A stretch of DNA of 64,000 nucleotides, taken from positions 248,001-312,000 of the forward strand of contig NZ_JAAFYS010000003.1 of NCBI RefSeq assembly GCF_012070395.1, in the 5' to 3' direction. Of the stretch, positions 42,075 through 51,586 are shown piece after piece. The stretch is from Pseudoroseicyclus tamaricis. Its GTDB lineage: Bacteria; Pseudomonadota; Alphaproteobacteria; Rhodobacterales; Rhodobacteraceae. Numbering within the stretch: the stretch's first letter is position 1; each line of letters opens with the position of its first letter. Under the pieces are notes generated by a model, which was not told where the DNA came from, made no database searches, and saw nothing but the letters and a program-made list of their open reading frames with translations. The translations under genes were made by a program, and so were the position numbers.

Positions 42075-42464
42075 ATGAGACACCTCGCCCCCTTCGCGCT
42101 TCTCGCCCTCCTCGCCGCCCCGGCCGCCGCGCAGGAGGCGCTGACGGCGGAGGAATTCGAGGACTTCGTCACCGGAAAGACGCTGGGCTATGCCCTAGGC
42201 TCCGAGCCCTACGGCGTGGAGCGCTATACCGAGGGGCGCCGGGTGCTCTGGGCCTTCGTTGGCGATGAATGCGTCGAGGGGGAGTGGTATCCGAAGGGCG
42301 AGGATATCTGCTTCTACTATCCCGATTACGAGGACGAGCAGTGCTGGCGCTTCTCCTTCGCCGCCGACGGCGGCCTGCAGGCGCGCTTTAGCGGCCCCGG
42401 CAGCAGCGACGTGCTCTATTCCCTCAGTGAGGTGCCGCTGATTTGCCCCGGTTACGGGGTCTAG
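42075..42464 (+). CDS. Secreted small protein of unknown function
   Basis: A 129-residue protein with a clear signal peptide ([20 protein letters not shown], cleavage after AAAQ or nearby). The mature part has three cysteines in the first two thirds ([21 protein letters not shown]) and one near the end (LICPGYG), so two disulfides are likely. The acidic, aromatic core ([13 protein letters not shown]) is distinctive. I do not recognise a function. It is convergent with xseA, and the two stop codons share the four bases CTAG. Confidence 0.75.
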   Translation: MRHLAPFALLALLAAPAAAQEALTAEEFEDFVTGKTLGYALGSEPYGVERYTEGRRVLWAFVGDECVEGEWYPKGEDICFYYPDYEDEQCWRFSFAADGGLQARFSGPGSSDVLYSLSEVPLICPGYGV

Positions 42465-44026
42465 AACAGGCTTCCCTGCTCCGGCGGCTTCGGCGCCGGC
42501 TTGCGCCTGGGGCTGCCGCCTGATCCGCCGCTATCCGAACCACCCCCGTCGCCCTCGGGCACGAAGCGGCCATCGGCAAACTCGATTTCCAGCCGCTCGG
42601 CAGTCGCCGCAGCGGCGGTCGTGGTGATCACCCGCTCGCCGTCGCGCACCACGGCATAGCCCCGCTGCAGCGTCGCCTTGTAGCTCAGCGTCTCGAGCAG
42701 CCGCGCCGCGCTCTCCAGCCGGCCTTGCCGTCGCTCAGCCAACCGCCGCTCCGCCCCCTCCAGCCGTTCCGCGGCGCGGGCGAGGCGCGCGCGGCCGTCC
42801 GTCACCTGCCGCTCCAGCGGCTGGGGCGAGAGGCGGAGCCGCTCCAGCCGGTGCCGCCGCGCGGTGACGACCGTCTGCAGGCCGGGCGCGAGGCGGGAGG
42901 AGACGCGATCCAGCCGCGCCGCCGCTCCCTCGCGCACCCGCGTCAGCAGGCCGGGGGAGAGGGGCACGCGGGCGAGGGCGAGCTGCTTGCGGTCCACCAC
43001 CCGCGTCAGGGCTCCGGGCAGGCGCTCTCCGGCGATGTCGAGCCGCTGGCGGGGCGTGGCGAGCAGCGCCTCCGGCCGGGGCAGCGCGCGGGCGATGTCG
43101 GCCAGGCGCTGGCGGCGGCGGGTGACGGCCGCCTCGGTGCCGGCGGCGAGGCGCAGGCCCAGCTGCTCCACCGCGCGCATCAGGTCGGCGCGCACCGGCA
43201 CCGCCATCTCGGCGGCGGCGGTGGGCGTCGGCGCGCGGCGGTCGGAGGCGTGGTCAATCAGCGTGATGTCGGTCTCGTGCCCGACGGCGGAGATCAGCGG
43301 GATGCCGCTCGCCGCCGCTGCCCGCACCACGGCCTCTTCGTTGAAGCCCCAGAGATCCTCCACCGAGCCGCCGCCGCGGGCGACGATCAGCACGTCGGGC
43401 CGGGGAATCGGCCCGCCCGGCTGCAACGCGTTGAACCCCTCGATGGCCCGCACCACCTCCGGCGCGCAGGTCTGCCCCTGCACCGCCACGGGCCAGACGA
43501 GCACGTGGCGGGGGAAGCGGTCGGCCAGCCGGTGGAGGATGTCGCGTATGACGGCGCCCGTGGGCGAGGTGATCACGCCGATCACCTGCGGCAGGTAGGG
43601 CAGCGGGCGCTTGCGCTCCGCCGCGAAGAGGCCCTCCCCCTCCAGCGACTTGCGCCGCTTCTCCAGCATCGCCATCAGCGCGCCGGCGCCGGCGGGGGCG
43701 ATATCCTCCACCGTCAGCTGGTAGCGCGACTGCGGGCCGAAGGTGGTGACCTTGCCGGTGGCGATGACCTCCATCCCCTCCTCCGGCATGTGGGAGAGGC
43801 GGGCGACCTGGCCCTTCCAGCTCACCGCCGAGAGGGTGTTCCGCTCATCCTTGAGGTCGAAATAGAGATGCCCCGACCGGGCATGGGTGACGCGGCCGAC
43901 CTCGCCGCGCACGCGCACGCGGCCGAACTCACCCTCGATCACCCGCTTCACGGCTCCGGTGATCTCTCCCACCGAGTAATCGTGGGCGTTGCCGGGGCCC
44001 GGCCCTTCGTCTTCGAACAGCTCCAT
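42461..44026 (-). CDS. xseA: Exodeoxyribonuclease VII large subunit
   Basis: A 521-residue XseA. The N-terminal OB-fold (about 20-110) is followed by the catalytic domain with [32 protein letters not shown] and [28 protein letters not shown] long coiled-coil region and a C-terminal part end in a low-complexity Gly/Ser/Pro tail. The small subunit XseB is not in the window. The start at 44026 fits the usual N-terminus. Confidence 0.95.
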   Translation of the reverse strand: MELFEDEGPGPGNAHDYSVGEITGAVKRVIEGEFGRVRVRGEVGRVTHARSGHLYFDLKDERNTLSAVSWKGQVARLSHMPEEGMEVIATGKVTTFGPQSRYQLTVEDIAPAGAGALMAMLEKRRKSLEGEGLFAAERKRPLPYLPQVIGVITSPTGAVIRDILHRLADRFPRHVLVWPVAVQGQTCAPEVVRAIEGFNALQPGGPIPRPDVLIVARGGGSVEDLWGFNEEAVVRAAAASGIPLISAVGHETDITLIDHASDRRAPTPTAAAEMAVPVRADLMRAVEQLGLRLAAGTEAAVTRRRQRLADIARALPRPEALLATPRQRLDIAGERLPGALTRVVDRKQLALARVPLSPGLLTRVREGAAARLDRVSSRLAPGLQTVVTARRHRLERLRLSPQPLERQVTDGRARLARAAERLEGAERRLAERRQGRLESAARLLETLSYKATLQRGYAVVRDGERVITTTAAAATAERLEIEFADGRFVPEGDGGGSDSGGSGGSPRRKPAPKPPEQGSLF

Positions 44027-44063
44027 GCGCCCCTTTTCGCCCGCCGCCGGGGCGCCTGCAAAC

Positions 44064-44096
44064 GAAAACGGGCGGCCCCGAGAAGGGACCGCCCGT
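44064..44096 (-). terminator. Intrinsic terminator after the PfpI gene
   Basis: An 8-bp perfect stem ACGGGCGG (44068-44075) / CCGCCCGT (44089-44096). On the minus strand it is followed by TTTCGTTTG. It separates the PfpI gene from xseA. Confidence 0.65.
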
Positions 44097-44146
44097 GCAA
44101 GAGCCTAACAGGACTGAGGGAAGACTCTCGCTCGTACTCGCGCGCC

Positions 44147-44707
44147 TTACGCGGCGCGCTTCTCGTGCTTGCCCTCGGCAATCTCCTCGATCATCTTCGC
44201 GCAGAATGCGTCGAGGTCACCGGGGTTGCGGGAGGTGACGAGCGCCTGGTCGCAGACGACCTCGCTGTCTTCCCAGAGCCCGCCGGCGTTGATCACGTCG
44301 GTCTTGATCGACTTGAAGGACGTCACGTGACGGCCCTTCACGATGCCCGTCTCGATCAGGAGCCACGGGGCGTGGCAGATCGCGCCAATGGGCTTCTTGG
44401 CCTCCCAGAACGTCTTGACGAAGGCCAACGCGTTTTCATCGACACGCAGGACGTCGGGGTTGATCTGGCCGCCCGGCAGGACGAGCGCGTTGTAGTCGGA
44501 CGCGGAGACGTCAGAGAGCTTGCGGTCGACCTTCACGGGATTGCCCCAGTCGGTCTTGTCCCAGCCCTTGATCTCACCCTCCTCAGGCGAGACGACGTGG
44601 ACTTCCGCGCCCGCGGCGCGCAGTTGCTTCAGCGGCTCCTCGAGCTCGGATTGCTCGTAGCCGTGGGTGGCGAGGATAGCGATGGTTTTCCCGTTGAGCG
44701 TCGGCAT
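44147..44707 (-). CDS. DJ-1/PfpI family protein
   Basis: A 186-residue DJ-1/PfpI protein (YraA/YhbO-like). The nucleophile elbow AICHAPW holds Cys and His near residue 105. An acidic partner lies in EQSELEEPL at the start. Members act as deglycases, chaperones or peptidases under stress, and sequence does not decide which. AAAGGAGG precedes the ATG at 44707. It has its own terminator. Confidence 0.9.
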   Translation of the reverse strand: MPTLNGKTIAILATHGYEQSELEEPLKQLRAAGAEVHVVSPEEGEIKGWDKTDWGNPVKVDRKLSDVSASDYNALVLPGGQINPDVLRVDENALAFVKTFWEAKKPIGAICHAPWLLIETGIVKGRHVTSFKSIKTDVINAGGLWEDSEVVCDQALVTSRNPGDLDAFCAKMIEEIAEGKHEKRAA

Positions 44708-44868
44708 GGTTGCCTCCTTTCGTGGGTCATGTGCTGTTTGGTGGGTCAACACGCGAGGAGCGGTTCGGGTTTCGTGATTGACGGCGCGTCGGGCATTCTC
44801 TTGCCTCACGTTCCCGTGCCTTCTAGACGGCGCCGTGAGCAGTCAGCGGTGACGGCAAGGGAGCGGCC

Positions 44869-46131
44869 ATGAACATCCTCATCCTCGGCTCCGGCGGGCG
44901 CGAACACGCTCTCGCCTGGGCGGTGAAGCAGAACCCCAAGTGCGACCGCCTGATCTGCGCCCCCGGCAATGCGGGCATCGCCGCAATTGCGGAATGCCCC
45001 GCGCTCGACATTCTCGACGGTGACGCGGTGACCGGCTTCGCGGTGGAGAATGCGGTGGATCTGGTCATCATCGGCCCCGAGGCGCCGCTGGCCGCGGGCG
45101 TGGCCGACGCCTGCCGGAATGCCGGGCTTTCCGTTTTCGGACCGTCCGCTGCCGCGGCGGAGCTGGAAGCCTCCAAGGCTTTCACGAAGTCGATCTGCGA
45201 CGCCGCCGGCGCCCCCACCGCCGCCTGGGCGCGCTTCGACGCGCTGGAGCCGGCGGAGGCGCATGTGCGCCGCGAGGGCACGCCCATCGTCATCAAGGCC
45301 GACGGCCTCGCCGCCGGCAAGGGCGTGACCGTGGCGATGGACGAAGAGGCGGCCCTCGCCGCGCTGGAGGAGTGCTTCGGCGGCACCCATGGCGGCGCCG
45401 GCGCGGAGGTGGTGATCGAGGAGTTCATGGCCGGCGAGGAGGCGAGCTTCTTCGTGCTGGTCGACGGCGAGGAGGTGCTGCCCATCGGCACGGCGCAGGA
45501 CCACAAGCGCGCCTTCGACGGCGACGAGGGGCCGAACACCGGCGGCATGGGCGCCTATTCCCCCGCGCCGATACTTACACCCGAGCTGCAGGAGCAGGTG
45601 CTGGCGGAGATCATCCGCCCCACGATGGCAGAGATGGTGCGCCGCGGCACGCCCTACCAGGGCGTCCTCTACGCCGGCCTGATGATCGAGAACGGGCGCG
45701 CCCGGCTGGTGGAGTACAACTGCCGCTTTGGCGACCCGGAGGCGCAGGTCCTGATGATGCGCCTCGGCGCCCAGACGCTGGACCTGATCCAGGCCGCCGC
45801 CGAGGGACGTCTGGCGGAGGTGGCGCCGAGCTGGGCCGACGATCACGCGCTGACGGTGGTGATGGCGACGAAGGGCTACCCGGGCAGCTATGACAAGGGC
45901 AGCGAGATCCGCGGCCTCGCCGCCCTGCCCGAGACCTCCCGCGCCTATACGTTCCACGCCGGCACACGCGCGGAAGGGGGGCGCATCCTCGCCGCCGGCG
46001 GTCGGGTGCTGGCCGTGACCGCGCGGGGCGCGAGCCTGCAGGAGGCACGTGATACCGCCTATGAGCTGGTCGGGCAGATCGACTGGCCGGAGGGCTTCTA
46101 CCGCTCCGACATCGGCTGGCGCGCGCTCTGA
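44869..46131 (+). CDS. purD: Phosphoribosylamine-glycine ligase
   Basis: A 420-residue GAR synthetase, step two of purine biosynthesis. N-terminal ILGSGGREHALAW, ATP-grasp region IVIKADGLAAGKGVTVA, metal-binding DHKRAFDGDEGPNTGGMGAYSPAP and NCRFGDPEAQVLMMRL. Length is standard. It is divergent from the PfpI gene and apparently monocistronic. A hairpin shared with carD follows. Confidence 0.97.
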   Translation: MNILILGSGGREHALAWAVKQNPKCDRLICAPGNAGIAAIAECPALDILDGDAVTGFAVENAVDLVIIGPEAPLAAGVADACRNAGLSVFGPSAAAAELEASKAFTKSICDAAGAPTAAWARFDALEPAEAHVRREGTPIVIKADGLAAGKGVTVAMDEEAALAALEECFGGTHGGAGAEVVIEEFMAGEEASFFVLVDGEEVLPIGTAQDHKRAFDGDEGPNTGGMGAYSPAPILTPELQEQVLAEIIRPTMAEMVRRGTPYQGVLYAGLMIENGRARLVEYNCRFGDPEAQVLMMRLGAQTLDLIQAAAEGRLAEVAPSWADDHALTVVMATKGYPGSYDKGSEIRGLAALPETSRAYTFHAGTRAEGGRILAAGGRVLAVTARGASLQEARDTAYELVGQIDWPEGFYRSDIGWRAL

Positions 46132-46181
46132 GCGGAGCGCGACGCCGGGCTGGCCGGCGCTGGCAGAGAGGCCTCAGACGC

Positions 46182-46213
46182 AAAAAAGCCGCGGCAGATC
46201 CGCGGCTTCCTTG
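46182..46213. terminator. Bidirectional terminator between purD and carD
   Basis: Perfect stem GCCGCGG (46188-46194) / CCGCGGC (46200-46206), loop CAGAT. On the minus strand it is followed by six T (after carD). On the plus strand it is followed by TTCCTTGTTG (after purD). Confidence 0.8.
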
Positions 46214-46237
46214 TTGTCCTGAAGAGGGGCGGGGTGC

Positions 46238-46747
46238 TCAGGCGGCGCGGCCGACCAGCACTTCGTCGATCTCGCGGGCGGCCTGCGTCTCGTCATTGCC
46301 GAGGGCGGCAGCGATCTCTCGCGTCAGCCGCTCCAGCGCCGCCTCGTAGAGCTGACGCTCGGAATAGCTCTGCTCGCGCTGGTCGTCCGCCCGGTGCAGG
46401 TCGCGAACCACCTCGGCGATGGCAATGAGGTCACCGGAATTGATCTTCTGCTCGTATTCCTGCGCCCGGCGCGACCACATGGCCTTCTTCACCTTGGCCT
46501 TGCCCTTGAGCGTCTTCATCGCGTGGGCGACGACGTCGGGAGAGGAGAGCGCGCGCAGCCCGGCCTCGGTGGCCTTCTGCGTCGGCACGCGGAGGGTCAT
46601 CTTGTCCTTCTCGAAGGAGATCACGAAGAGCTCCAGCTTGAAGCCCGCGACCTCCTGCTCCTCGATCGAGACGATCTTGCCCACGCCGTGCGCCGGGTAG
46701 ACGACGAAGTCATTGGGACGAAACTCGTTTTTCTTGGTCTTGCTCAT
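46238..46747 (-). CDS. carD: CarD-type RNA polymerase-binding regulator
   Basis: A 169-residue CarD protein. The N-terminal Tudor-like RNA-polymerase interaction domain (FRPNDFVVYPAHGVGKIVSIEEQEVAGF) is followed by the helical DNA-binding domain with MWSRRAQEYEQKINSGDLIAIAEVVRDL. It acts at promoters to stabilise open complexes in alphaproteobacteria. AAAGGA precedes the ATG. The order SUV3-like helicase, S4 protein, fdxA, carD is conserved in the class to my knowledge. Confidence 0.95.
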   Translation of the reverse strand: MSKTKKNEFRPNDFVVYPAHGVGKIVSIEEQEVAGFKLELFVISFEKDKMTLRVPTQKATEAGLRALSSPDVVAHAMKTLKGKAKVKKAMWSRRAQEYEQKINSGDLIAIAEVVRDLHRADDQREQSYSERQLYEAALERLTREIAAALGNDETQAAREIDEVLVGRAA

Positions 46748-46968
46748 GGTGTCCTTTCCGGCCGACCCACGCCTCACCCACCCGGACGGACGAAACCCGG
46801 CGGAAACCACGGGTTCCGTCGGGTTGGGCGGCCTCTTGGGCGATGTCAGCTATTCGGCAGCATTTTGCAGACCCTACCACAAAACAGGCACGTCTGGAAG
46901 TCGCATCGCGGAAGCGATTGATCGTGCGGCAGAAACAGGCGCCGCAGGCTACGGCACGGGGGCGCGAA

Positions 46969-47304
46969 TCAGCCGCCCTCGCCGGCCGCCTCGGAGAAGA
47001 GCTCCATCTTGCCCTGCTTGCCGTCCATCTCCTCGGCGCCGGGCAGCGGATCCTTCTTGGTGACGATGACGGGCCACATCTCGGAGTACTTGCGGTTGAA
47101 CTCCACCCACTTCTCCATGTCCGGCTCGGTGTCCGGGCGGATGGCATCGGCGGGGCATTCCGGCTCGCAGACGCCGCAGTCGATGCACTCGTCGGGGTGG
47201 ATGACGAGCATGTTCTCGCCCTCGTAGAAGCAGTCGACGGGGCACACCTCCACGCAGTCGGTGTATTTGCAGGCGATGCAATTGTCGTTGACGATGTAGG
47301 TCAT
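46969..47304 (-). CDS. fdxA: Seven-iron ferredoxin FdxA
   Basis: A 111-residue [3Fe-4S][4Fe-4S] ferredoxin. Cysteines at 9, 12, 17, 21 and 25 and at 40, 43, 46 and 50 give the pattern C-x7-C-x3-CP and C-x2-C-x2-C-x3-CP. The C-terminal extension ([17 protein letters not shown]) is typical of FdxA. It lies 73 bp downstream of the S4 gene on the same strand. Its redox partner is not evident. Confidence 0.95.
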   Translation of the reverse strand: MTYIVNDNCIACKYTDCVEVCPVDCFYEGENMLVIHPDECIDCGVCEPECPADAIRPDTEPDMEKWVEFNRKYSEMWPVIVTKKDPLPGAEEMDGKQGKMELFSEAAGEGG

Positions 47305-47377
47305 ATCGCTCGCTGCCCGTCTCTTGGTTGTGCCTGTCTTCCGCTCCGGCCCCACTTAGTCCGGGCTGCCGGATCAT

Positions 47378-47680
47378 TCAAGCGGAGGTCTTGCCGCCCT
47401 CCGGCCCCGTCTCCCCCAGATCCTCGTAGAGCGCCGCCGCCTCGCTCGCCGGGCCGCGGCGCTCGCCGCAGGCGAGGACGCGGACGACACGGATGTTGCC
47501 GGCCTGCGGAAAGGTCAGGACGTCGCCGGCGCCGATGGCGCGGGCGGGCTTGTCCGTGCGCTGGCCGTTGACGCGGCACTTGCCGGCGGCGGCAAGCGAG
47601 GCGGCGAGGCCCCGCGTCTTGAAGAAGCGGGCCTGCCAGAGCCACTTGTCGAGGCGGATCGTCTCCCGCCCGCCGCTCAA
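47378..47680 (-). CDS. S4-domain RNA-binding protein, Hsp15/RqcP type
   Basis: A small protein built on one S4 domain: IRLDKWLWQARFFKTRGLAASLAAAGKCRVNGQR, then ARAIGAGDVLTFP. Hsp15-like proteins bind stalled 50S-nascent-chain complexes. No ATG or GTG lies in frame before the domain. TTG at 47680 gives a 100-residue protein, so I use it, but its ribosome site is weak. It begins 25 bp after the helicase stop and is probably co-transcribed with it. Confidence 0.82.
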   Translation of the reverse strand: MSGGRETIRLDKWLWQARFFKTRGLAASLAAAGKCRVNGQRTDKPARAIGAGDVLTFPQAGNIRVVRVLACGERRGPASEAAALYEDLGETGPEGGKTSA

Positions 47681-47705
47681 GAGCGCCCCGCGGAGGGAGC
47701 CGCCG

Positions 47706-50603
47706 TCACTTCGGCTTGAAGCCCGAGAGGGCCGCGGCGAAGGGGTTGTCGGGGTCGATCTTCTGCTCGCGCTTGGGTGGGCGAGCGGAGGCGGTCTTGG
47801 GGCCGCGATCCTCCGGCTTGCCCTTCTTGCCACGCTTGGGGCCGCCCTTGCCTGGCTCGCCCCGCGGACGGCCACCGCCGCCCTCGCGGCGGGGCTTGCC
47901 GCCGCCGGTCTGGCGCCGGCCACCCCAGGTGAAGGTGTAGAAGGTCTCGATTTCCGGCTCGGCCTCGCCTTCGGCGGCGGGCGCTCCGGGCGCCGGCTCT
48001 TCGCCCCCTTGCGGGGCCACCTCGCCTGCCGCATCCGGCGTCGCCTCCACCTCCGACGCGCCCTCGGCGCCGGGATCGGCCGCGGGCGCCTCGGCGGCAT
48101 CGGGCGTCGCTTGCGTCTCCGCAGCGCCCTCGGCGCCGGGTGCCGGCTCCTCCGCCGCTTCGGCGGGGGGCTGCTCGGGGGCAGCGTCAGCCTCGGAGGC
48201 CGGCGTCGGCTCGGGCTTCTGCTTGGGGCGCTCGCCCTTCTCGGCCTTGTAGCCGAGGCCCTCCATGAGGCCGGCGAACTGCTCCAGCGTCAGGCCGGTG
48301 ATCGAGAGCATGTCGGGGTTGGCCTCGAAGCCGCTGCGGCTGTCCTTGTCGCGCAGCATGTCGGCGAGGCGCTCGGCCATGTCGATGCGGATCGCCCGCT
48401 CGCCGGCGCGGCGGTAGCCCTGCATGGCATCCTGCCCCTCCGGCCCCTGCTGCGCGGGGATGGTAACGAGGCCCGGCGGCGGCGAGGAGGGGAAGTCGTC
48501 GAGCCCGTTCCAGAGCGACCACAGCACCAGCCGCAGGCGCGTCGGCGCCGGCTTGAGGAGCAGCGGCATGAAGATCGTGTACTGGCCGAAGCGCACGCCA
48601 TGCTTGCGCAGGGCGCCGCGGGCATCCTGATCGAGCGACTTGACGTCGTCGGCCACCTTGGCGCGCGGAATGACACCGAAGGCCTCCACCAGCCGATATG
48701 CGAAGCCCTTGGCGAGGCCGGAGAGCGCCTCGTCCTTCTGCAGCGCCACCAGCGGCTCGAAGGCGGCGGCGATGCGGCGGTCGATGAAGTGCTGCAGTCG
48801 GCGCTGCACCTTGGCGGCGACATCCGGGCCAGCCTCGTCATCGACGAAGGGGACGACCTCGGGCCGCAGCGCTTCGGGACCCTTGGCGAGACGTCCGACC
48901 GCGGCGTCGCCCCACATGAGGCCGCCCTGCTCGGTCACGTCGATCTCGCCATCGGGCGCGTTGTAGAAGCGATCCGCCCGCAGGTTGAACAGCGGCGCCA
49001 GCGCCTCGCGCGCGGCGCGGGCGATCGTCTTCTGCTCATCGGGGCTGCCGGCCTTGTCAGCCCGGAAGCGGAACCCCTCCAACCGGCCGACGAACTCGCC
49101 CTCGACCGTCACTTCACCGCTTTCCGTCACCTCGGCCACGAGGCTCTCCTTCTCTTTCAGCCGCCGGGCGAGCACGCTCGTCCGCCGGTCGACAAATGCA
49201 AGCGTCAGGGCGCTGTGCAACGCATCCGACAATCGGTCTTCTACCGCGCGGGTCTCCCCCCGCCAATGGCCTTCGTCCTCGAGCCACCCGGCCCGCTGGG
49301 CCACGTATGTCCATGTCCGGATGTAGGCGAGGCGTTTCGACAATGTGTCGATGTCACCCTCCGTCCGGTCGATCCGGTGCACCTGTTCGGCGACCCACGA
49401 GGTGGAGACATGCCCGTACTCGTGCAGATCGTTGAAGATACGCGCGAGCAGCGTCGCATGTTCCCCGCGGGAGATGCCTCGGAAGTCCGGCACCCGGCAG
49501 ACATCCCACAAAAGCCGCACCGAGGGGCCGTCGGTGGCGCGCGCCGTGACCTCCGCCTCGCCCGACAGCGCCTTGAGCGCGGCGAGGTCGTCGGATTCGC
49601 GGACCCGGGAGAGCCAGGGATTCTCCGTGCGCTCCTCCAGCCGGCGGATGAGGCGGGTGGGCGAGCCGAACTCCAGGTTGGCATTGCGCCACATCAGCCG
49701 GCGGACGGGGGAGAAGCGGTGCTCCTCGATGGCCTCCACCACCTCGGGCTCCAGCGGCTGCGCCTCGCCCGTGGTGCCGAAGGTGCCGGGCCGCTGGTGG
49801 CGCCCGGCGCGGCCGGCGATCTGCGCCAGCTCGTCCGCGGCAAGGGGCCGCATGCGGTGCCCGTCGAACTTGGTGAGGCCGGAGAAGGCGACGTGGTTGA
49901 TGTCGAGGTTGAGCCCCATGCCGATGGCATCGGTGGCGACGAGGTAATCGACGTCGCCGTTCTGGTACATCTCCACCTGCGCGTTGCGCGTCCGCGGTGA
50001 GAGGGCGCCCATCACGACGGCCGCCCCGCCCCGCACCCGGCGCAGCAGCTCGGCGATGGCATAGACATTGTCGACCGAGAAGCCGACGATGGCGCTGCGC
50101 TCGGGCATGCGGGAGAGCTTCTTGACCCCTGTGTAGGTCAGCGTCGAGAAGCGCTCGCGCCCCATGATCTCGATGCCCGGTACCAGCGCGGAGACGGCCG
50201 AGCGCATGGTGGCGGAGCCGAGGAAGAGCGTCTCGTTCCGGCCGCGCGCGTTCAGCAGCCGGTCGGTGAAGACATGGCCGCGCTCGGGATCGGCGCAGAG
50301 CTGGATCTCGTCGACGGCGAGGAAATCGGCGCCCATACCCTCGGGCATCGCCTCCACCGTGCAGACCCAGTACTGCACGCGCGGCGGCACGATCCGCTCC
50401 TCCCCCGTCACCAGCGCGACGACGGAGGGGCCGCGGAGGGCGACGATGCGGTCATAGACCTCGCGGGCGAGGAGGCGCAGCGGCAGGCCGATAATGCCGC
50501 TGCGATGGGCGAGCATCCGCTCGATGGCGTAATGCGTCTTGCCCGTGTTGGTGGGGCCCAGCACGGCGGCGATGCGGCCCTGCCTGTTGTTCGGCGCGTT
50601 CAT
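47706..50603 (-). CDS. SUV3-like DEAD-box-family RNA helicase
   Basis: A 965-residue superfamily 2 helicase. Walker A is LGPTNTGKTHYAIERM near residue 20, Walker B is DEIQ (FLAVDEIQLC), motif III is GSAT, and motif VI is QIAGRAGR. This layout matches mitochondrial SUV3 and its alphaproteobacterial homologues. Residues about 740-965 are a low-complexity tail rich in Ala/Pro/Glu, then Gly/Arg/Lys, probably disordered and RNA-binding. It is followed by the S4, fdxA and carD genes. Confidence 0.9.
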   Translation of the reverse strand: MNAPNNRQGRIAAVLGPTNTGKTHYAIERMLAHRSGIIGLPLRLLAREVYDRIVALRGPSVVALVTGEERIVPPRVQYWVCTVEAMPEGMGADFLAVDEIQLCADPERGHVFTDRLLNARGRNETLFLGSATMRSAVSALVPGIEIMGRERFSTLTYTGVKKLSRMPERSAIVGFSVDNVYAIAELLRRVRGGAAVVMGALSPRTRNAQVEMYQNGDVDYLVATDAIGMGLNLDINHVAFSGLTKFDGHRMRPLAADELAQIAGRAGRHQRPGTFGTTGEAQPLEPEVVEAIEEHRFSPVRRLMWRNANLEFGSPTRLIRRLEERTENPWLSRVRESDDLAALKALSGEAEVTARATDGPSVRLLWDVCRVPDFRGISRGEHATLLARIFNDLHEYGHVSTSWVAEQVHRIDRTEGDIDTLSKRLAYIRTWTYVAQRAGWLEDEGHWRGETRAVEDRLSDALHSALTLAFVDRRTSVLARRLKEKESLVAEVTESGEVTVEGEFVGRLEGFRFRADKAGSPDEQKTIARAAREALAPLFNLRADRFYNAPDGEIDVTEQGGLMWGDAAVGRLAKGPEALRPEVVPFVDDEAGPDVAAKVQRRLQHFIDRRIAAAFEPLVALQKDEALSGLAKGFAYRLVEAFGVIPRAKVADDVKSLDQDARGALRKHGVRFGQYTIFMPLLLKPAPTRLRLVLWSLWNGLDDFPSSPPPGLVTIPAQQGPEGQDAMQGYRRAGERAIRIDMAERLADMLRDKDSRSGFEANPDMLSITGLTLEQFAGLMEGLGYKAEKGERPKQKPEPTPASEADAAPEQPPAEAAEEPAPGAEGAAETQATPDAAEAPAADPGAEGASEVEATPDAAGEVAPQGGEEPAPGAPAAEGEAEPEIETFYTFTWGGRRQTGGGKPRREGGGGRPRGEPGKGGPKRGKKGKPEDRGPKTASARPPKREQKIDPDNPFAAALSGFKPK

Positions 50604-50649
50604 TGGGATGTGCTCGCTCCGCTCCGCCCCGGCCGGGGCGCCGGACTTG

Positions 50650-51210
50650 TCAAAGGCTCTGGCCGCCCAGCATCTGCTCCAGCCGGTCGATCGACTGCTC
50701 GGACTCAGCATCGCCCGGATAATACTCCAGCACAACGCGATAGACCTCGAGCGCCTCCTCCGGGCGATCCAGCTCCTCCAGGATGACGGCGAAGCCGCGC
50801 ATGGCGATGAACTGGTCGGGATTGATCGACAGGGCGACCTGAAGGTCCGCAAGCGCCGGGCCGACATGGCCGAGGTAGTAGAAGGCCTCCGCCCGGGCAT
50901 GGTAGGCCTCGGCGAAGTCCGGGTCCCAGTCGATGGCGGCGGTGAAATGCTCCACCGCGCGCTCCGGCTCGCCGGCGGAGAGGGCGTCGCGGCCGCGCTG
51001 CAGCAGCAGGTCGATCGTGGGGGAGCCGGACTTGGACCATTCGGTCACCAGCTCCTCCAGGATCCGCCCTTCCTGCCCGTGGGGTGCCTCGCGCAGGGCG
51101 GCGAGGAGATCGTCCACCTGATCGGCGAAGGAGGGGGCCGGTAAGGAAAACCCGACTGCGAGCGCGAGCGACGCAGCGATACGTTTGATCGGAGTGAGGC
51201 ACGCTTCCAT
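50650..51210 (-). CDS. Secreted TPR protein
   Basis: A 186-residue protein with a signal peptide (hydrophobic stretch ending PAPSFA, cut near residue 30). It has about three tetratricopeptide repeats (GEPERAVEHFTAAIDWDPDFAEAYHARAEAF, the next around HVGPALADLQVALSINP, and RPEEALEVYRVVLEYYP). It probably mediates protein contacts in the periplasm. It lies 46 bp upstream of the helicase gene on the same strand. The partner is unknown. Confidence 0.85.
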   Translation of the reverse strand: MEACLTPIKRIAASLALAVGFSLPAPSFADQVDDLLAALREAPHGQEGRILEELVTEWSKSGSPTIDLLLQRGRDALSAGEPERAVEHFTAAIDWDPDFAEAYHARAEAFYYLGHVGPALADLQVALSINPDQFIAMRGFAVILEELDRPEEALEVYRVVLEYYPGDAESEQSIDRLEQMLGGQSL

Positions 51211-51285
51211 ATCATCGGAGTGTAAGCTGGGACTCGTCCGAAACAAGGACGGGTCCTTCACAAAGATGATGGAAGGGAAGAGAGC

Positions 51286-51576
51286 ATGAGCGACGTTGTG
51301 ACCAAGGCCGTGGCCGCCTTGAACGAGAAGATGGGCGGCGAGGGCCTCGACGGCACCGCCAAGTTCGTCATCGAGGACGAGGGGACCATCATCGTCGACG
51401 AGGCCGGCGCCCGCGAAGCCGATGGCGATGCCGACGTGACGCTGACCGCCTCGGCCGAGACCTTCGACGCCATCGTCTCCGGTGACGAGAACCCGACCGC
51501 CGCCTTCATGTCCGGCAAGCTCGCCGTTGACGGTGACATGGGGATGGCGATGAAGCTGTCCAGCCTCCTTGCTTGA
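51286..51576 (+). CDS. SCP2 sterol-binding domain protein
   Basis: A 96-residue stand-alone SCP2 domain, a small lipid-binding fold. Markers: AKFVIEDEGTIIVDE, ADVTLTASAETFDAIVSGDENPTAAFMSGKLAVDGDMG and the C-terminal MAMKLSSLLA. It is followed 10 bp later by an alpha/beta hydrolase, suggesting a lipid-linked pair. The ligand is unknown. Confidence 0.92.
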   Translation: MSDVVTKAVAALNEKMGGEGLDGTAKFVIEDEGTIIVDEAGAREADGDADVTLTASAETFDAIVSGDENPTAAFMSGKLAVDGDMGMAMKLSSLLA

Positions 51577-51586
51577 CGCGGCACCG